From Oscillospiraceae bacterium (GTDB lineage: Bacteria > Bacillota > Clostridia > Oscillospirales > Oscillospiraceae): 21,786 nt of DNA. Where the stretch lies: positions 1 to 21,786 of the forward strand of contig JAEDNR010000026.1 of the NCBI GenBank assembly GCA_016302405.1, written 5' to 3'. The notes under the pieces were generated by a model. That model ran no database searches. It saw only the letters and a program-made list of their open reading frames with translations, and had not been told where the DNA came from. The position numbers were made by a program, and so were the translations under genes. Positions 1-7,990 of the stretch are shown here, in pieces; the stretch's first letter is position 1; every line of letters starts with the position of its first letter.

Positions 1-34
1 GAGCAAAAGTCCGCGTGGGATTGATGTGGTATCT

Positions 35-175
35 TTAACTTTGGGAAACTCCCCGCTCCCAGTTGCTTACCGCCTGGTAGCTGACACCCATCTGATCCGC
101 CAGGTCCATTTGGGTCATGTTCTTTCCGATCCGCGCGGTGCGGATGGCTTTTCCGATACGGTTCATGTCAAACAT
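35..175 (-). pseudogene. Truncated XRE-family HTH regulator (46 aa remnant)
   Basis: Reading leftward from an ATG at 175, the protein starts MFDMNRIGKAIRTARIGKN and continues through TQMDLADQMGVSYQAVSNWERG, a clear Cro/C1-type (XRE) helix-turn-helix with its recognition helix. It then stops at a TAA (35-37), after only 46 residues. Normal XRE domains need about 55-60 residues and usually have a C-terminal domain, so helices 4-5 and everything beyond are missing. A good ribosome site (AAGGAAG, 9 nt before the ATG) shows that the front of the gene is intact. A one-base shift after NWERG does not restore a convincing XRE continuation in the 34 bases left, so disruption by an insertion or rearrangement near the window edge seems more likely than a simple frameshift. 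A short DNA-binding peptide that is still made cannot be excluded. Confidence 0.65.
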
Positions 176-225
176 TTTGTAATTCTTCCTTTCAGTTTTA
201 CGGGCAGGTCCTGTCGTGTGCCATC

Positions 226-255
226 AGAATACCACACACAGGGCGTGTTCGTCAA
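226..255 (-). promoter_or_regulatory. Putative sigma-A promoter of the HTH remnant
   Basis: On the minus strand TTGACG (250-255) and TATTCT (226-231) are separated by 18 nt, about 50 nt upstream of the HTH start codon. The -35 is near consensus and the -10 is fair. It points away from the peptidase promoter at 306-334, so the 194-base gap holds two divergent promoters. Confidence 0.5.
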
Positions 256-270
256 TCAAGCGGTGCTTGA
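256..270. promoter_or_regulatory. Inverted repeat, possible operator
   Basis: TCAAGC and GCTTGA flank a 3-nt centre (GGT). The dyad abuts the -35 element of the HTH gene promoter and lies between the two divergent promoters, a typical place for an operator used by a small HTH regulator. This is inference from position and symmetry only. Confidence 0.35.
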
Positions 271-305
271 ATCGGGAATTCTATCTGGGGTTGAGTCATT
301 TCCGG

Positions 306-334
306 TTGCTTTTTCAGGCGAAAAGGAGTATGAT
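306..334 (+). promoter_or_regulatory. Sigma-A promoter of the M28 peptidase gene
   Basis: TTGCTT (306-311) and TATGAT (329-334) are separated by exactly 17 nt and lie about 35 nt before the peptidase start codon. AGGAGG at 357-362 is the matching ribosome site. Confidence 0.65.
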
Positions 335-369
335 TAGAGGACGAAAACAGAAATACAGGAGGAAAAATC

Positions 370-1596
370 ATGACATCGGATCAGATTATGCAGATTTTCC
401 ATGACACAGCCTATGTCCGTATGGGCGGAACTCAGGAGGAACTGAAGACCGCGGAATATCTCCGGCAGCGGGTGGCCGATATGGGCCTGGAAGCAAGTCT
501 GGAAGCATTCAGCGTGGATATGGCGGATATGGAAGCGGACGGACTGTGGGTGGACGGGGAAGCTGTCACCTGCAAGGGCTACCGGAACGCGGGCAGCGGC
601 ACGGTGGAAGCGCCCCTCTATTACCTGCGGGCCCGGGATCCCTGGTCCCTCAGCCAGTGCCGGGGCAAGATCGTTCTGGTAGACGGCTATATGGGCTATT
701 GGCTCTACCAGGATCTGCTGGAAAACGGCGCGGTGGGCTTCATTACCTACGACGGCAACGCCAATTATGAGGATTTTGATATCGACCAGCGGGAGCTGCG
801 GAGCTACGTTCACAAGGGCAACAAGATCCCCGGTGTGAATATCAATGCCAAGGCTGCCATCGCCCTTGTGAATCGGGGAGCGAAGACAGCGAAGATTACA
901 CTGCAGCAGCGGGAGTACCAGGGCGAAAGCCACAACGTTGTGCTGGATATGCCCGGGCAGAGGAAAGAGTACATTGTCTTTACCGCCCACTATGACTCCA
1001 CCTCCCTTTCCCAGGGTGCCTACGACAACATGTCCGGCTCCGTGGGTCTTCTGGGAATCGCGGAGTATTTCACCACCCATCCCCACAGCTACGGTCTGCG
1101 GTTTGTCTGGTGCGGCAGTGAGGAACGGGGTCTGCTCGGCTCCAAGGCCTACTGCGAGGCCCACGATGAAGAACTGAAGGACATGGTTCTGAACATCAAC
1201 CTGGATATGATCGGCTGCATTATGGGCAAGTTCATCTACTGCGCCACCACGGAGGAAAAGCTCTGCCATTATTTGGATTACTTTGCCGCTGAGCAGGGTA
1301 TGGGAATTGAGGGCAGGCAGGATGTCTATTCCAGCGATTCCACGCCCTTTGCCGACCACGGCGTTCCCGCGGTATCCTTTGCCCGGATTGCGCCCCACAA
1401 CACAGCGACCATACATAACAGCTACGACACCCTGGCGGTTATGAGCGGGGAGCAGATGGCGGAGGATATTGACTTTCTGATCGCTTTTTCGGACCGGATG
1501 GCCAACGCCGCTTTCTGCCCGGTGGCTAGGGAAATCCCTGAGAACATGAAGCAGAAGCTGGACGAATACCTCTGCCGCAAGCGGCCGAAGAAATAA
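370..1596 (+). CDS. M28-family zinc metallopeptidase (cytosolic aminopeptidase-like)
   Basis: A 408-residue protein with the M28 di-zinc peptidase fold. The expected metal and catalytic residues are in order: H207 (AHYDS), D219 (AYDNMSG), the acidic pair E251-E252 (GSEERGLLGS), D279 (NLDMIG) and H349 (IHNSYDT). Residues about 75-185 look like the protease-associated (PA) insertion common in this family. There is no signal peptide or membrane segment, so the enzyme probably acts in the cytoplasm, releasing N-terminal amino acids from peptides; the exact substrate cannot be read from sequence. The start is set by AGGAGG 7 nt upstream and a well-placed promoter. It is a single-gene unit ending at a terminator shared with asnS. 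The neighbouring truncated HTH gene may once have regulated it, which is speculation. Confidence 0.9.
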   Translation: MTSDQIMQIFHDTAYVRMGGTQEELKTAEYLRQRVADMGLEASLEAFSVDMADMEADGLWVDGEAVTCKGYRNAGSGTVEAPLYYLRARDPWSLSQCRGKIVLVDGYMGYWLYQDLLENGAVGFITYDGNANYEDFDIDQRELRSYVHKGNKIPGVNINAKAAIALVNRGAKTAKITLQQREYQGESHNVVLDMPGQRKEYIVFTAHYDSTSLSQGAYDNMSGSVGLLGIAEYFTTHPHSYGLRFVWCGSEERGLLGSKAYCEAHDEELKDMVLNINLDMIGCIMGKFIYCATTEEKLCHYLDYFAAEQGMGIEGRQDVYSSDSTPFADHGVPAVSFARIAPHNTATIHNSYDTLAVMSGEQMAEDIDFLIAFSDRMANAAFCPVAREIPENMKQKLDEYLCRKRPKK

Positions 1597-1620
1597 AAGA
1601 ACAAGTACTTTCATTCCTAT

Positions 1621-1655
1621 AAAAACAGCGGACCGGGCTACGGTCCGCTGTTTTT
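1621..1655. terminator. Bidirectional rho-independent terminator
   Basis: A perfect 15-bp inverted repeat (arms 1621-1635 and 1641-1655, loop GGCTA) begins with AAAAA and ends with TTTTT. It therefore gives a GC hairpin plus U-tract on both strands. It lies between the convergent ends of the peptidase gene and asnS and can terminate both. Confidence 0.92.
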
Positions 1656-1661
1656 ATAAGG

Positions 1662-3053
1662 TTAGATCTCACAGTTGCCCACGGTACGGGGGAAGGGAAG
1701 CACGTCCCGGATGTTGCTCATGCCGGTGAGATACATGACGCAGCGCTCGAAGCCCAGGCCGAAGCCGGCGTGACGGGCAGAGCCGTACTTGCGCAGATCC
1801 ATATAGAAGTCGTAGTCCTCAGCCCGCATCCCCAGCTCCTCGATCCGGCTTTTCAGCAGATCGTAGTTGTCCTCACGCTGGGAGCCGCCGATGATCTCAC
1901 CAATGCCGGGAACCAGGCAGTCCATGGCGGCCACGGTCTTTCCGTCGGGATTCAGCTTCATATAGAAAGCCTTGATCTCCTTGGGATAGTCGGTGACAAA
2001 CACCGGCTTCTGGAAGATGACCTCGGTCAGGTAGCGCTCATGCTCGGTCTGCAGGTCGCTGCCCCAGTGGACAGGATACTCGAACTGGTCGTTGTGCTTT
2101 TCCAGCAGGGCAATGGCATCGGTGTAGGTGATGTGCCCAAAGTCGGAAGAAAGAACGTGGTTCAGCCGGTCCAGCAGGCCCTTATCCACAAAGGAATTAA
2201 AGAAGTTCATTTCCTCCGGGGCCCGCTCCAGAACAAAGGCGATGATAAACTTAATCATGTCCTCGGCAAGACGCATATCATCGCTCAGATCGGCAAAGGC
2301 GATTTCCGGCTCGATCATCCAGAACTCGGCGGCGTGACGGGTGGTGTTGGAGTTCTCCGCCCGGAACGTGGGGCCAAAGGTGTAAATGTTCCGGAATGCC
2401 ATGGCAAAGGTTTCACCGTTGAGCTGGCCGGAAACGGTCAGGTTCGTGGGCTTGCCAAAGAAGTCCTGGGCAAAGTCTACCTTGCCGTCTTCCGTTCTGG
2501 GGATGTTGTTCAAATCCATGGTAGTAACCTGGAACATTTCGCCCGCGCCCTCACAGTCGGAACCGGTGATCAGGGGCGTGTGGACATAGACGAAGTCCCG
2601 CTCCTGGAAAAACTGGTGGATGGCATAAGCGATGAGGCTGCGGACACGGAAGACCGCCTGGAACGTGTTGGTCCGGGGACGCAGATGGGGCATGGTCCGC
2701 AGGAACTCCATGGAGTGGCGCTTCTTCTGCAGGGGATAGTCGCCGGTGGAGGGACCCTCCACGGTAACGGTATCCGCCTGAATCTCAAAGGGCTGCTTTG
2801 CGTCGGGGGTGAGCACCAGCTCGCCGGTGACGATGAGGGCAGCGCCCACATTGGTCTTGGAGATCTGCTGGAAATTGTCCATGGTGTCGTGGTAAACCAC
2901 CTGTACGGGGGTGAAATAAGTACCGTCATTCAGCACGATAAAGCCAAACTGCTTGCTGGCCCGGATGGAGCGCACCCAGCCGCCGACGGTGACGGTCTTC
3001 CCGGCGTAGTCCGCCGTGTGCTTAAACAGGTCTCTGACAGAAATCAGTTCCAT
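1662..3053 (-). CDS. asnS: Asparaginyl-tRNA synthetase
   Basis: A 463-residue class IIb aminoacyl-tRNA synthetase that charges tRNA-Asn with asparagine in the cytoplasm. The N-terminal OB-fold anticodon-binding domain covers about residues 18-100 (TVTVGGWVRSIR). The catalytic domain has motif 1 ending at P160, the flipping-loop segment GSDCEGAGEMFQV, motif 2 at 230-237 (FRAENSNT) and motif 3 at 430-437 (GFGLGFER). The motif 2 sequence and the segment before it fit AsnRS rather than AspRS or LysRS. Length is normal. The ribosome site AGAGGA lies about 10 nt before the ATG. It has its own promoter and sits downstream of the atp operon terminator, so it is a separate unit. The leader is only about 30 nt, too short for a T-box. 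Confidence 0.97.
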   Translation of the reverse strand: MELISVRDLFKHTADYAGKTVTVGGWVRSIRASKQFGFIVLNDGTYFTPVQVVYHDTMDNFQQISKTNVGAALIVTGELVLTPDAKQPFEIQADTVTVEGPSTGDYPLQKKRHSMEFLRTMPHLRPRTNTFQAVFRVRSLIAYAIHQFFQERDFVYVHTPLITGSDCEGAGEMFQVTTMDLNNIPRTEDGKVDFAQDFFGKPTNLTVSGQLNGETFAMAFRNIYTFGPTFRAENSNTTRHAAEFWMIEPEIAFADLSDDMRLAEDMIKFIIAFVLERAPEEMNFFNSFVDKGLLDRLNHVLSSDFGHITYTDAIALLEKHNDQFEYPVHWGSDLQTEHERYLTEVIFQKPVFVTDYPKEIKAFYMKLNPDGKTVAAMDCLVPGIGEIIGGSQREDNYDLLKSRIEELGMRAEDYDFYMDLRKYGSARHAGFGLGFERCVMYLTGMSNIRDVLPFPRTVGNCEI

Positions 3054-3087
3054 AATCTTGATCCTCTCTCTTAAGGAAATATAGGTA

Positions 3088-3116
3088 AGTATACGCCAAT
3101 TCAGCGGAATTTACAA
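3088..3116 (-). promoter_or_regulatory. Sigma-A promoter of asnS
   Basis: On the minus strand TTGTAA (3111-3116) and TATACT (3088-3093) are separated by 17 nt. Initiation would lie near 3081, giving a leader of roughly 28 nt before asnS. Confidence 0.72.
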
Positions 3117-3149
3117 GAGGAAAAGAAAAAATTTGTGAAAAAATTCCTG

Positions 3150-3205
3150 AAAAAGGGCTGTAAACGTGCCCGTCACAGTGTGAGACGATGCGGAGTTTAC
3201 AGCCC
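3150..3205 (-). terminator. Rho-independent terminator of the atp operon
   Basis: Read on the minus strand, GGGCTGTAAAC (3195-3205) pairs perfectly with GTTTACAGCCC (3155-3165), followed by TTTTT (3150-3154). The 29-nt loop contains a further dyad, TCACA-G-TGTGA (3173-3183), so the hairpin may be extended. It lies just after atpC and before the asnS promoter. On the plus strand the stem is followed by a T-rich stretch, which might weakly stop transcription entering from the other side. Confidence 0.88.
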
Positions 3206-3212
3206 TATTTTA

Positions 3213-3617
3213 TTATAGATTGCTGGCAACGCTCTTGCGCACCAGAGCACGGCGGAGCCTTGCTTCCGCCAGACGCAGGTCGGTGTCCGAAGATGCCTTA
3301 TCGTGGAGAACCTTGTCCGCCCGCTGTAAGGAGGCCTCAGCCCGGGACAGGTCAATGGACTCCGCCCACTCAAAGGTGGTGGGAACCAGGGTAACGGCAC
3401 CATCCACAACGCTGAGCATGCCGCCGATGCAGGCAGCGGTGCGGCGGTTTCCGCCGGAAATCACAACGGCCCGGCCCATACCAAGGGGCGCCACATAGTT
3501 GATGTGGCCCGCCAGAATTGCGGCGTCACCTGAGGTGGTTCTCACAAGAATTTCCTCCGCTTCGCCGTCAAACAGCAGCCCATCGGGGGTCACGATTTTC
3601 AGAGGGAAAGGGGTCAT
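3213..3617 (-). CDS. atpC: F1Fo ATP synthase epsilon subunit
   Basis: A 134-residue central-stalk subunit that links gamma to the c-ring and inhibits ATP hydrolysis. The N-terminal beta-barrel domain covers about 1-85 (MTPFPLKIVTPDGLLFDGE, then GDAAILAGHINYVAPLGMG). The C-terminal helical hairpin, about 88-134, is rich in Leu, Ala and Arg. Length is normal. The start ATG overlaps the atpD stop (ATGA, 3614-3617), a translational-coupling arrangement. It is the last gene of the operon and is followed directly by the terminator. Confidence 0.95.
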   Translation of the reverse strand: MTPFPLKIVTPDGLLFDGEAEEILVRTTSGDAAILAGHINYVAPLGMGRAVVISGGNRRTAACIGGMLSVVDGAVTLVPTTFEWAESIDLSRAEASLQRADKVLHDKASSDTDLRLAEARLRRALVRKSVASNL

Positions 3618-5014
3618 TTCGCTTCACCGCCCCGGTACTTCGCCACCACCTCGTCGATGGAACCGGCGAACAGGAAGAAGGATTCGGGAATGTCGTCGTG
3701 CTTGCCCTCGATGATCTCCTTAAAGCTGCGGATGGTATCCTTCAGGGGAACGTACTTACCCTGATAACCCGTGAACTGCTCGGCCACATGGAAGGGCTGG
3801 GACAGGAACCGCTGGACCTTCCGGGCACGGTTCACCGTCAGCTTGTCCTCTTCGCTCAGCTCGTCCATGCCCATGATGGCGATAATATCCTGCAGCTCTT
3901 TGTAGCGCTGGAGGATGCTCTGCACTGCCCGGGCAACCTCATAGTGCTCCCGGCCCAGAATCTCGGGGGACAGGATCCGGGAGGTGGAGTCCAGGGGATC
4001 CACGGCGGGGTAGATACCCAGGCTTGCGATGCCCCGGTCCAGAACCGTGGTGGCATCCAGATGGGCAAAGGTGGTAGCAGGGGCAGGGTCGGTCAGGTCA
4101 TCGGCGGGGACATAGACCGCCTGCACGGAGGTGATGGAACCGTCCCGGGTGGAGGTGATTCGCTCCTGCAGGGCGCCCATTTCCGTTGCCAGGGTTGGCT
4201 GATAGCCCACGGCGGAGGGCATACGGCCAAGCAGGGCGGAAACCTCGGAACCGGCCTGGGTAAAGCGGAATATGTTGTCAATGAACAGCAGCACGTCCTG
4301 GTGCTTCACATCCCGGAAGTACTCTGCCATGGTAAGGCCCGACAGGCCCACCCGCATACGTGCTCCGGGGGGTTCGTTCATCTGGCCGAAGACCATGGCG
4401 GTTTTGCTGATAACGCCGGACTCGGTCATTTCGTTGTACAGGTCGTTGCCCTCACGGGTCCGCTCGCCAACGCCAGTGAACACGGAGTAGCCGTTGTGGG
4501 CGGTGGCAATATTATAGATCAGCTCCTGAATGAGAACGGTCTTGCCAACACCGGCGCCGCCGAACAGGCCGATCTTGCCGCCCTTGGCGTAGGGGCAGAT
4601 CAGGTCAATGACCTTGATGCCGGTTTCCAGGATCTCGGTAGCGGGCTGCTGTTCTTCGTAGGCAGGTGCCGGGCGGTGGATGGGCCACCGCTCCTGGTTT
4701 TCCGGCGCGGGCTTATTGTCAATGGGCTCGCCCAGCAGATTAAAGACTCGGCCCAGGCATTCCTCGCCTACAGGGACGGTGATGGGGGAGCCGGTGCCCG
4801 TCGCTTCCACACCCCGCTGCAGGCCGTCGGTGGAGGACATGGCAATGCAGCGTACCACATTGTCGCCGATGTGCTGCGCCACTTCCGCGGTGATCATCCG
4901 GTCACCGCAGGGAATGTGAATGGCACTGAGCAGCGCGGGAAGCTGATTGTCGGGGAATCGAATATCAAGAACAGGACCCATGATCTGGATCACTGTTCCC
5001 TTGTGATTAGCCAT
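3614..5014 (-). CDS. atpD: F1Fo ATP synthase beta subunit
   Basis: The catalytic subunit of the F1 head. I chose the ATG at 5014 (466 aa, MANHKGTVIQIMGPV) because AAGGAG lies 9 nt upstream and family members start here. An in-frame ATG at 5047 adds 11 residues but has no ribosome site. Walker A is at 152-159 (GGAGVGKT), the catalytic glutamate is E184 in GVGERTREGN, Walker B is in the DVLLFIDNIFRF region, and the DELSEED lever is present as MDELSEEDKL. No catalytic residue is missing. It lies between atpG (51-nt gap) and atpC (4-nt overlap). Confidence 0.97.
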   Translation of the reverse strand: MANHKGTVIQIMGPVLDIRFPDNQLPALLSAIHIPCGDRMITAEVAQHIGDNVVRCIAMSSTDGLQRGVEATGTGSPITVPVGEECLGRVFNLLGEPIDNKPAPENQERWPIHRPAPAYEEQQPATEILETGIKVIDLICPYAKGGKIGLFGGAGVGKTVLIQELIYNIATAHNGYSVFTGVGERTREGNDLYNEMTESGVISKTAMVFGQMNEPPGARMRVGLSGLTMAEYFRDVKHQDVLLFIDNIFRFTQAGSEVSALLGRMPSAVGYQPTLATEMGALQERITSTRDGSITSVQAVYVPADDLTDPAPATTFAHLDATTVLDRGIASLGIYPAVDPLDSTSRILSPEILGREHYEVARAVQSILQRYKELQDIIAIMGMDELSEEDKLTVNRARKVQRFLSQPFHVAEQFTGYQGKYVPLKDTIRSFKEIIEGKHDDIPESFFLFAGSIDEVVAKYRGGEAK

Positions 5015-5065
5015 AGGATTCAACTCCTTGTGATTGGTATCGGTCATTAACGGAAAAGGGAAATA

Positions 5066-5908
5066 TCAGGAACCCGCGACGATCTCCGTGATTTCCTGGG
5101 TAATCGCTGCCTGCCGGGCCCGGTTGAACTTGAGACTGAGATCGGAGATCATTTCCTCGGCATTCTGGGTGGCGTTATCCATGGCGGTACGGCGGGCGGC
5201 CTGCTCCGAGGCCCGGCTTTCGCACAGAGCGCCGTAAAGAACGCCGCCCAGGTACTCCGGAATAATGGCCTGAAAGACCTCTTCGGAGCTGGGCTCGTAT
5301 TCGATACCGGCGGGGGTATGGGCCTCCGGATCCGGCTGCGCCGTCAGGGGAAGCAGCTGCATAAGGGCGGGGGACTGGGAAAGCATGGATTCAAAATTCG
5401 TATATGCCACATAGACGCTGCGGATCTTCCCGGAGAGAAACGCTTTGCATACCTGCTTGGAAATGGAGAAGCAGTCTCCGATGGAAACATCCGACGCGTC
5501 CGCATAGCTTTCCGTGAAAGCGGGAATCTTCCGGGTGCGGAAGAATTCCACAGCTTTTTTGCCGATGGGCAGCACCTGGGCATCTTTCCCTTCCAGCTGC
5601 TCCAGGGAAAGCTTCAGGACATTGCTGTTGTAGCCGCCCGCAAGCCCTCTGTCACCGGCAATTACGATGCACAGCACCGTGCCCTCCGGCTGGGGCAGCA
5701 GGTAAGGGGAGCTGAGCTCCCGGTTGGTGGCGGTAATATTCTGAATGGTTTTGTACAGGATCTCAAAATAAGGGCGGGAATTCAGGACCTGCGCCTGGGC
5801 GCGGCGAAGCTTGGAGGCGGCCACCATTTCCATAGCCTTGGTGATCTGCTTTGTGCTCTCCATGCTTCGAATCCGGTTTTTGATTTCCTTTGTGGAAACA
5901 CCGGCCAT
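5066..5908 (-). CDS. atpG: F1Fo ATP synthase gamma subunit
   Basis: The 280-residue rotor shaft of F1. The N-terminal helix carries the family signature (STKEIKNRIRSMESTKQITKAM, then EMVAASKLRRAQ). A Rossmann-like middle domain follows (GTVLCIVIAGDRGLAGGYN at about 75-95), and the C-terminal helix has AMDNATQNAEEMISDLSLKFNRARQ. The two terminal helices form the coiled coil inserted into the alpha-beta head. Length is close to the family norm. The ribosome site AAGGAGG overlaps the atpA stop codon, and the gap to atpA is only 12 nt. Confidence 0.96.
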   Translation of the reverse strand: MAGVSTKEIKNRIRSMESTKQITKAMEMVAASKLRRAQAQVLNSRPYFEILYKTIQNITATNRELSSPYLLPQPEGTVLCIVIAGDRGLAGGYNSNVLKLSLEQLEGKDAQVLPIGKKAVEFFRTRKIPAFTESYADASDVSIGDCFSISKQVCKAFLSGKIRSVYVAYTNFESMLSQSPALMQLLPLTAQPDPEAHTPAGIEYEPSSEEVFQAIIPEYLGGVLYGALCESRASEQAARRTAMDNATQNAEEMISDLSLKFNRARQAAITQEITEIVAGS

Positions 5909-5920
5909 TTCGATCCCTCC

Positions 5921-7432
5921 TTACGCCGGGCAGAACTGGGCTTCCAGCTCCTCCAGGGCCTTTTGCAGCGTCCGCTCGGTATCCGTATCCAGTTTCCCGG
6001 TGGTGCGGATGGTTTCCAGCACCTGGGGATACCGCAGATCCATGTGCGCTTCCAGTTGCTTTTCAAACTCCGGCACGCTTCCCACATCGATCCGGGTCAG
6101 GTAGCCGTGGGTGACAGCATAGAGAATGCAGACCTGCTGGGCGACTTCCTTAGGAGTACCGTTTTTCTGCTTCAGAACCGCCACGATCCGCTCACCCAAA
6201 GCAAGCCGTGCCTTGGTGTCCGCGTCCAGGTCGGAACCGAACTGGGCAAAGCTCTGCAGCTCCCGGTACTGGGAGTAGAGAAGCTTCAAAGAACCGGCAA
6301 CCTGCTTCATGGCCTTGATCTGGGCGTCGCCGCCCACACGGGATACGGAGATACCGGGGTTCACGGCGGGCATGATGCCGGAATTGAACAGCTCCGTCTC
6401 CAGGAAGATCTGGCCGTCGGTGATGGAAATAACGTTGGTGGGAATGTAGGCGGACACGTCGCCTGCCTGGGTCTCGATGATGGGCAGAGCGGTGAGGCTG
6501 CCGCCTCCCAGCTCGGGAGAAAGCTGCGCCGCCCGCTCCAGCAGACGGGAGTGGAGGTAGAAGACGTCGCCGGGGTAAGCTTCCCGTCCGGGGGGACGGC
6601 GGATCAGCAGGGATATGGCACGGTATGCCACGGCGTGCTTACTCAGGTCGTCATAGACGACCAGCACATCCTTGCCCTGGTGCATGAAGTATTCGCCCAT
6701 GGTGCAGCCTGCGTAGGGGGCGATATACTGCATGGGAGCCAGCTCCGAAGCGGTGGCAGATACCACAATGGTATAGTCCATAGCGCCGCCCTCGGTGAGG
6801 TTCTCCACCACCTGGGCAACGGTGGACCGCTTCTGGCCGATGGCAACGTAAATGCAGATTACATCCTTGCCCTTCTGGTTCAGGATGGTGTCCGTAGCGA
6901 TGGTGGTCTTGCCGGTCTGGCGGTCGCCGATGATCAGCTCACGCTGACCCCGGCCAATGGGAATCATGGAGTCAATAGCCTTGATACCGGTCTGCAGGGG
7001 AACGCTCACATGCTTCCGCTCAATAATGCCAGGGGCGGGGCTTTCTATGGGGCGGAAAGCTTCCGCTTCAATGGTGCCCTTGCCGTCAATGGGCTCGCCA
7101 AGAGCGTTCACGACCCGTCCAATGAGATTCTTTCCCACGGGAACGGAGACGACCTTTCCGGTACGCTTGACGGTGTCACCCTCCTTGATCCCCTGATCGG
7201 AGCCGAGAATAACGATGGAGACAGTCTCCTCCTCCAGATTCTGGGCCATGCCATAGGAGCCGTCGGGGAATTCCACCAATTCGCCTGCCATGCACTGGTC
7301 CAGTCCGGAGGCTCTGGCAATGCCGTCGCCCACCAGAATGACCACACCGGTCTGGCTGACCTCCATGCGGTTTTCGTAGTTTTTGATCTGGTTGCGAATA
7401 ATTTTTGTAATTTCTTCAGGTCTCAGTTCCAT
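5921..7432 (-). CDS. atpA: F1Fo ATP synthase alpha subunit
   Basis: The 503-residue non-catalytic nucleotide-binding subunit of F1. It has the N-terminal beta-barrel (VGDGIARASGLDQC), the alpha-type Walker A GDRQTGKT at 169-176, the segment LIRRPPGREAYPGDVFYLHSRL, and the arginine-finger region NPGISVSRVGGDAQ. The Q in GDRQTGKT separates alpha from beta. The N-terminus (MELRPEEITKIIRNQI) is the delta/b-binding helix. It has an AGGGA ribosome site and lies 18 nt after atpH. Nothing is missing. Confidence 0.97.
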   Translation of the reverse strand: MELRPEEITKIIRNQIKNYENRMEVSQTGVVILVGDGIARASGLDQCMAGELVEFPDGSYGMAQNLEEETVSIVILGSDQGIKEGDTVKRTGKVVSVPVGKNLIGRVVNALGEPIDGKGTIEAEAFRPIESPAPGIIERKHVSVPLQTGIKAIDSMIPIGRGQRELIIGDRQTGKTTIATDTILNQKGKDVICIYVAIGQKRSTVAQVVENLTEGGAMDYTIVVSATASELAPMQYIAPYAGCTMGEYFMHQGKDVLVVYDDLSKHAVAYRAISLLIRRPPGREAYPGDVFYLHSRLLERAAQLSPELGGGSLTALPIIETQAGDVSAYIPTNVISITDGQIFLETELFNSGIMPAVNPGISVSRVGGDAQIKAMKQVAGSLKLLYSQYRELQSFAQFGSDLDADTKARLALGERIVAVLKQKNGTPKEVAQQVCILYAVTHGYLTRIDVGSVPEFEKQLEAHMDLRYPQVLETIRTTGKLDTDTERTLQKALEELEAQFCPA

Positions 7433-7450
7433 ACAGTCCCTGCTTTCTTG

Positions 7451-7990
7451 TCAGAGTACGGTGTTTTTCAGCAGATCCCGGATGGAATCCAGCCGGTGGG
7501 ACACCGTGTCGTCCAGCCGCTGTCCGTCATAGTCCAGCCGCATGCCGCCCAGGCAGGCAGGATCCACCCGGCTTTGCAGCAGGATGGTCTTGCCGGTGAT
7601 GGCGGTAAGCTTGTCCGTGAGTGCCAGACGCTGCTTTTCCGTCAGCGGTACGGCGGTGACGGCGGTAACCTCCAACATGTTGTTGTCCGCATAGTAGTTT
7701 TCGGTGAACGTTCTGAAGCACTCGTTAAAGGCGCGCATATAGCCCCGCTCAGTCAGAAGCTTCAGAAAGTTCAGAAGATAGATGTGTATATGGCCCCGGA
7801 AGCTGTCGTCCAGAATCCCGCACCGCTCCTCCTTGCTGAGGGTAGGGGAGCTTAGCAGACGGATAAAGTCCGGTTCTGCCCGGAAGCTGTCCGCCAGGGC
7901 ACGCATCTGCTCCAGAATGGGAGCGGTCAGGTTTTCCTCGGCAGCCAGGTCATAAAGGGCCTGGCCGTAAACACTGCCCGGGCCGGTCAT
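7451..7990 (-). CDS. atpH: F1Fo ATP synthase delta subunit
   Basis: The 179-residue peripheral-stalk subunit (OSCP homologue) that joins the b dimer to the top of F1. It begins with the expected helical domain (YGQALYDLAAEE), continues with FIRLLSSPTLSKEER, and ends with the C-terminal domain signature VDPACLGGMRLDYDGQRLDDTV. The family is poorly conserved, but position in the operon and the C-terminal motif make the call secure. Its ATG overlaps the atpF stop by 4 nt (7987-7990). Confidence 0.94.
   Translation of the reverse strand: MTGPGSVYGQALYDLAAEENLTAPILEQMRALADSFRAEPDFIRLLSSPTLSKEERCGILDDSFRGHIHIYLLNFLKLLTERGYMRAFNECFRTFTENYYADNNMLEVTAVTAVPLTEKQRLALTDKLTAITGKTILLQSRVDPACLGGMRLDYDGQRLDDTVSHRLDSIRDLLKNTVL

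Noticed and set aside
334..1614. Minus-strand open frame opposite the M28 peptidase
   Set aside because: The plus-strand frame has the full set of zinc ligands, promoter and ribosome site; the opposite frame has none.
3054..3160. T-box leader upstream of asnS
   Set aside because: The promoter lies only about 35-60 nt before the start codon, leaving no room for a T-box structure.
3518..5050. Plus-strand open frame of 510 codons opposite atpD
   Set aside because: Antisense shadow of atpD, whose catalytic motifs are all intact.
5318..7855. Very long plus-strand open frame (845 codons) opposite atpG, atpA and atpH
   Set aside because: It is exactly antisense to well-recognised ATP synthase genes, spans three of them and has low-complexity Gly/His/Leu composition typical of frames opposite GC-rich coding DNA.
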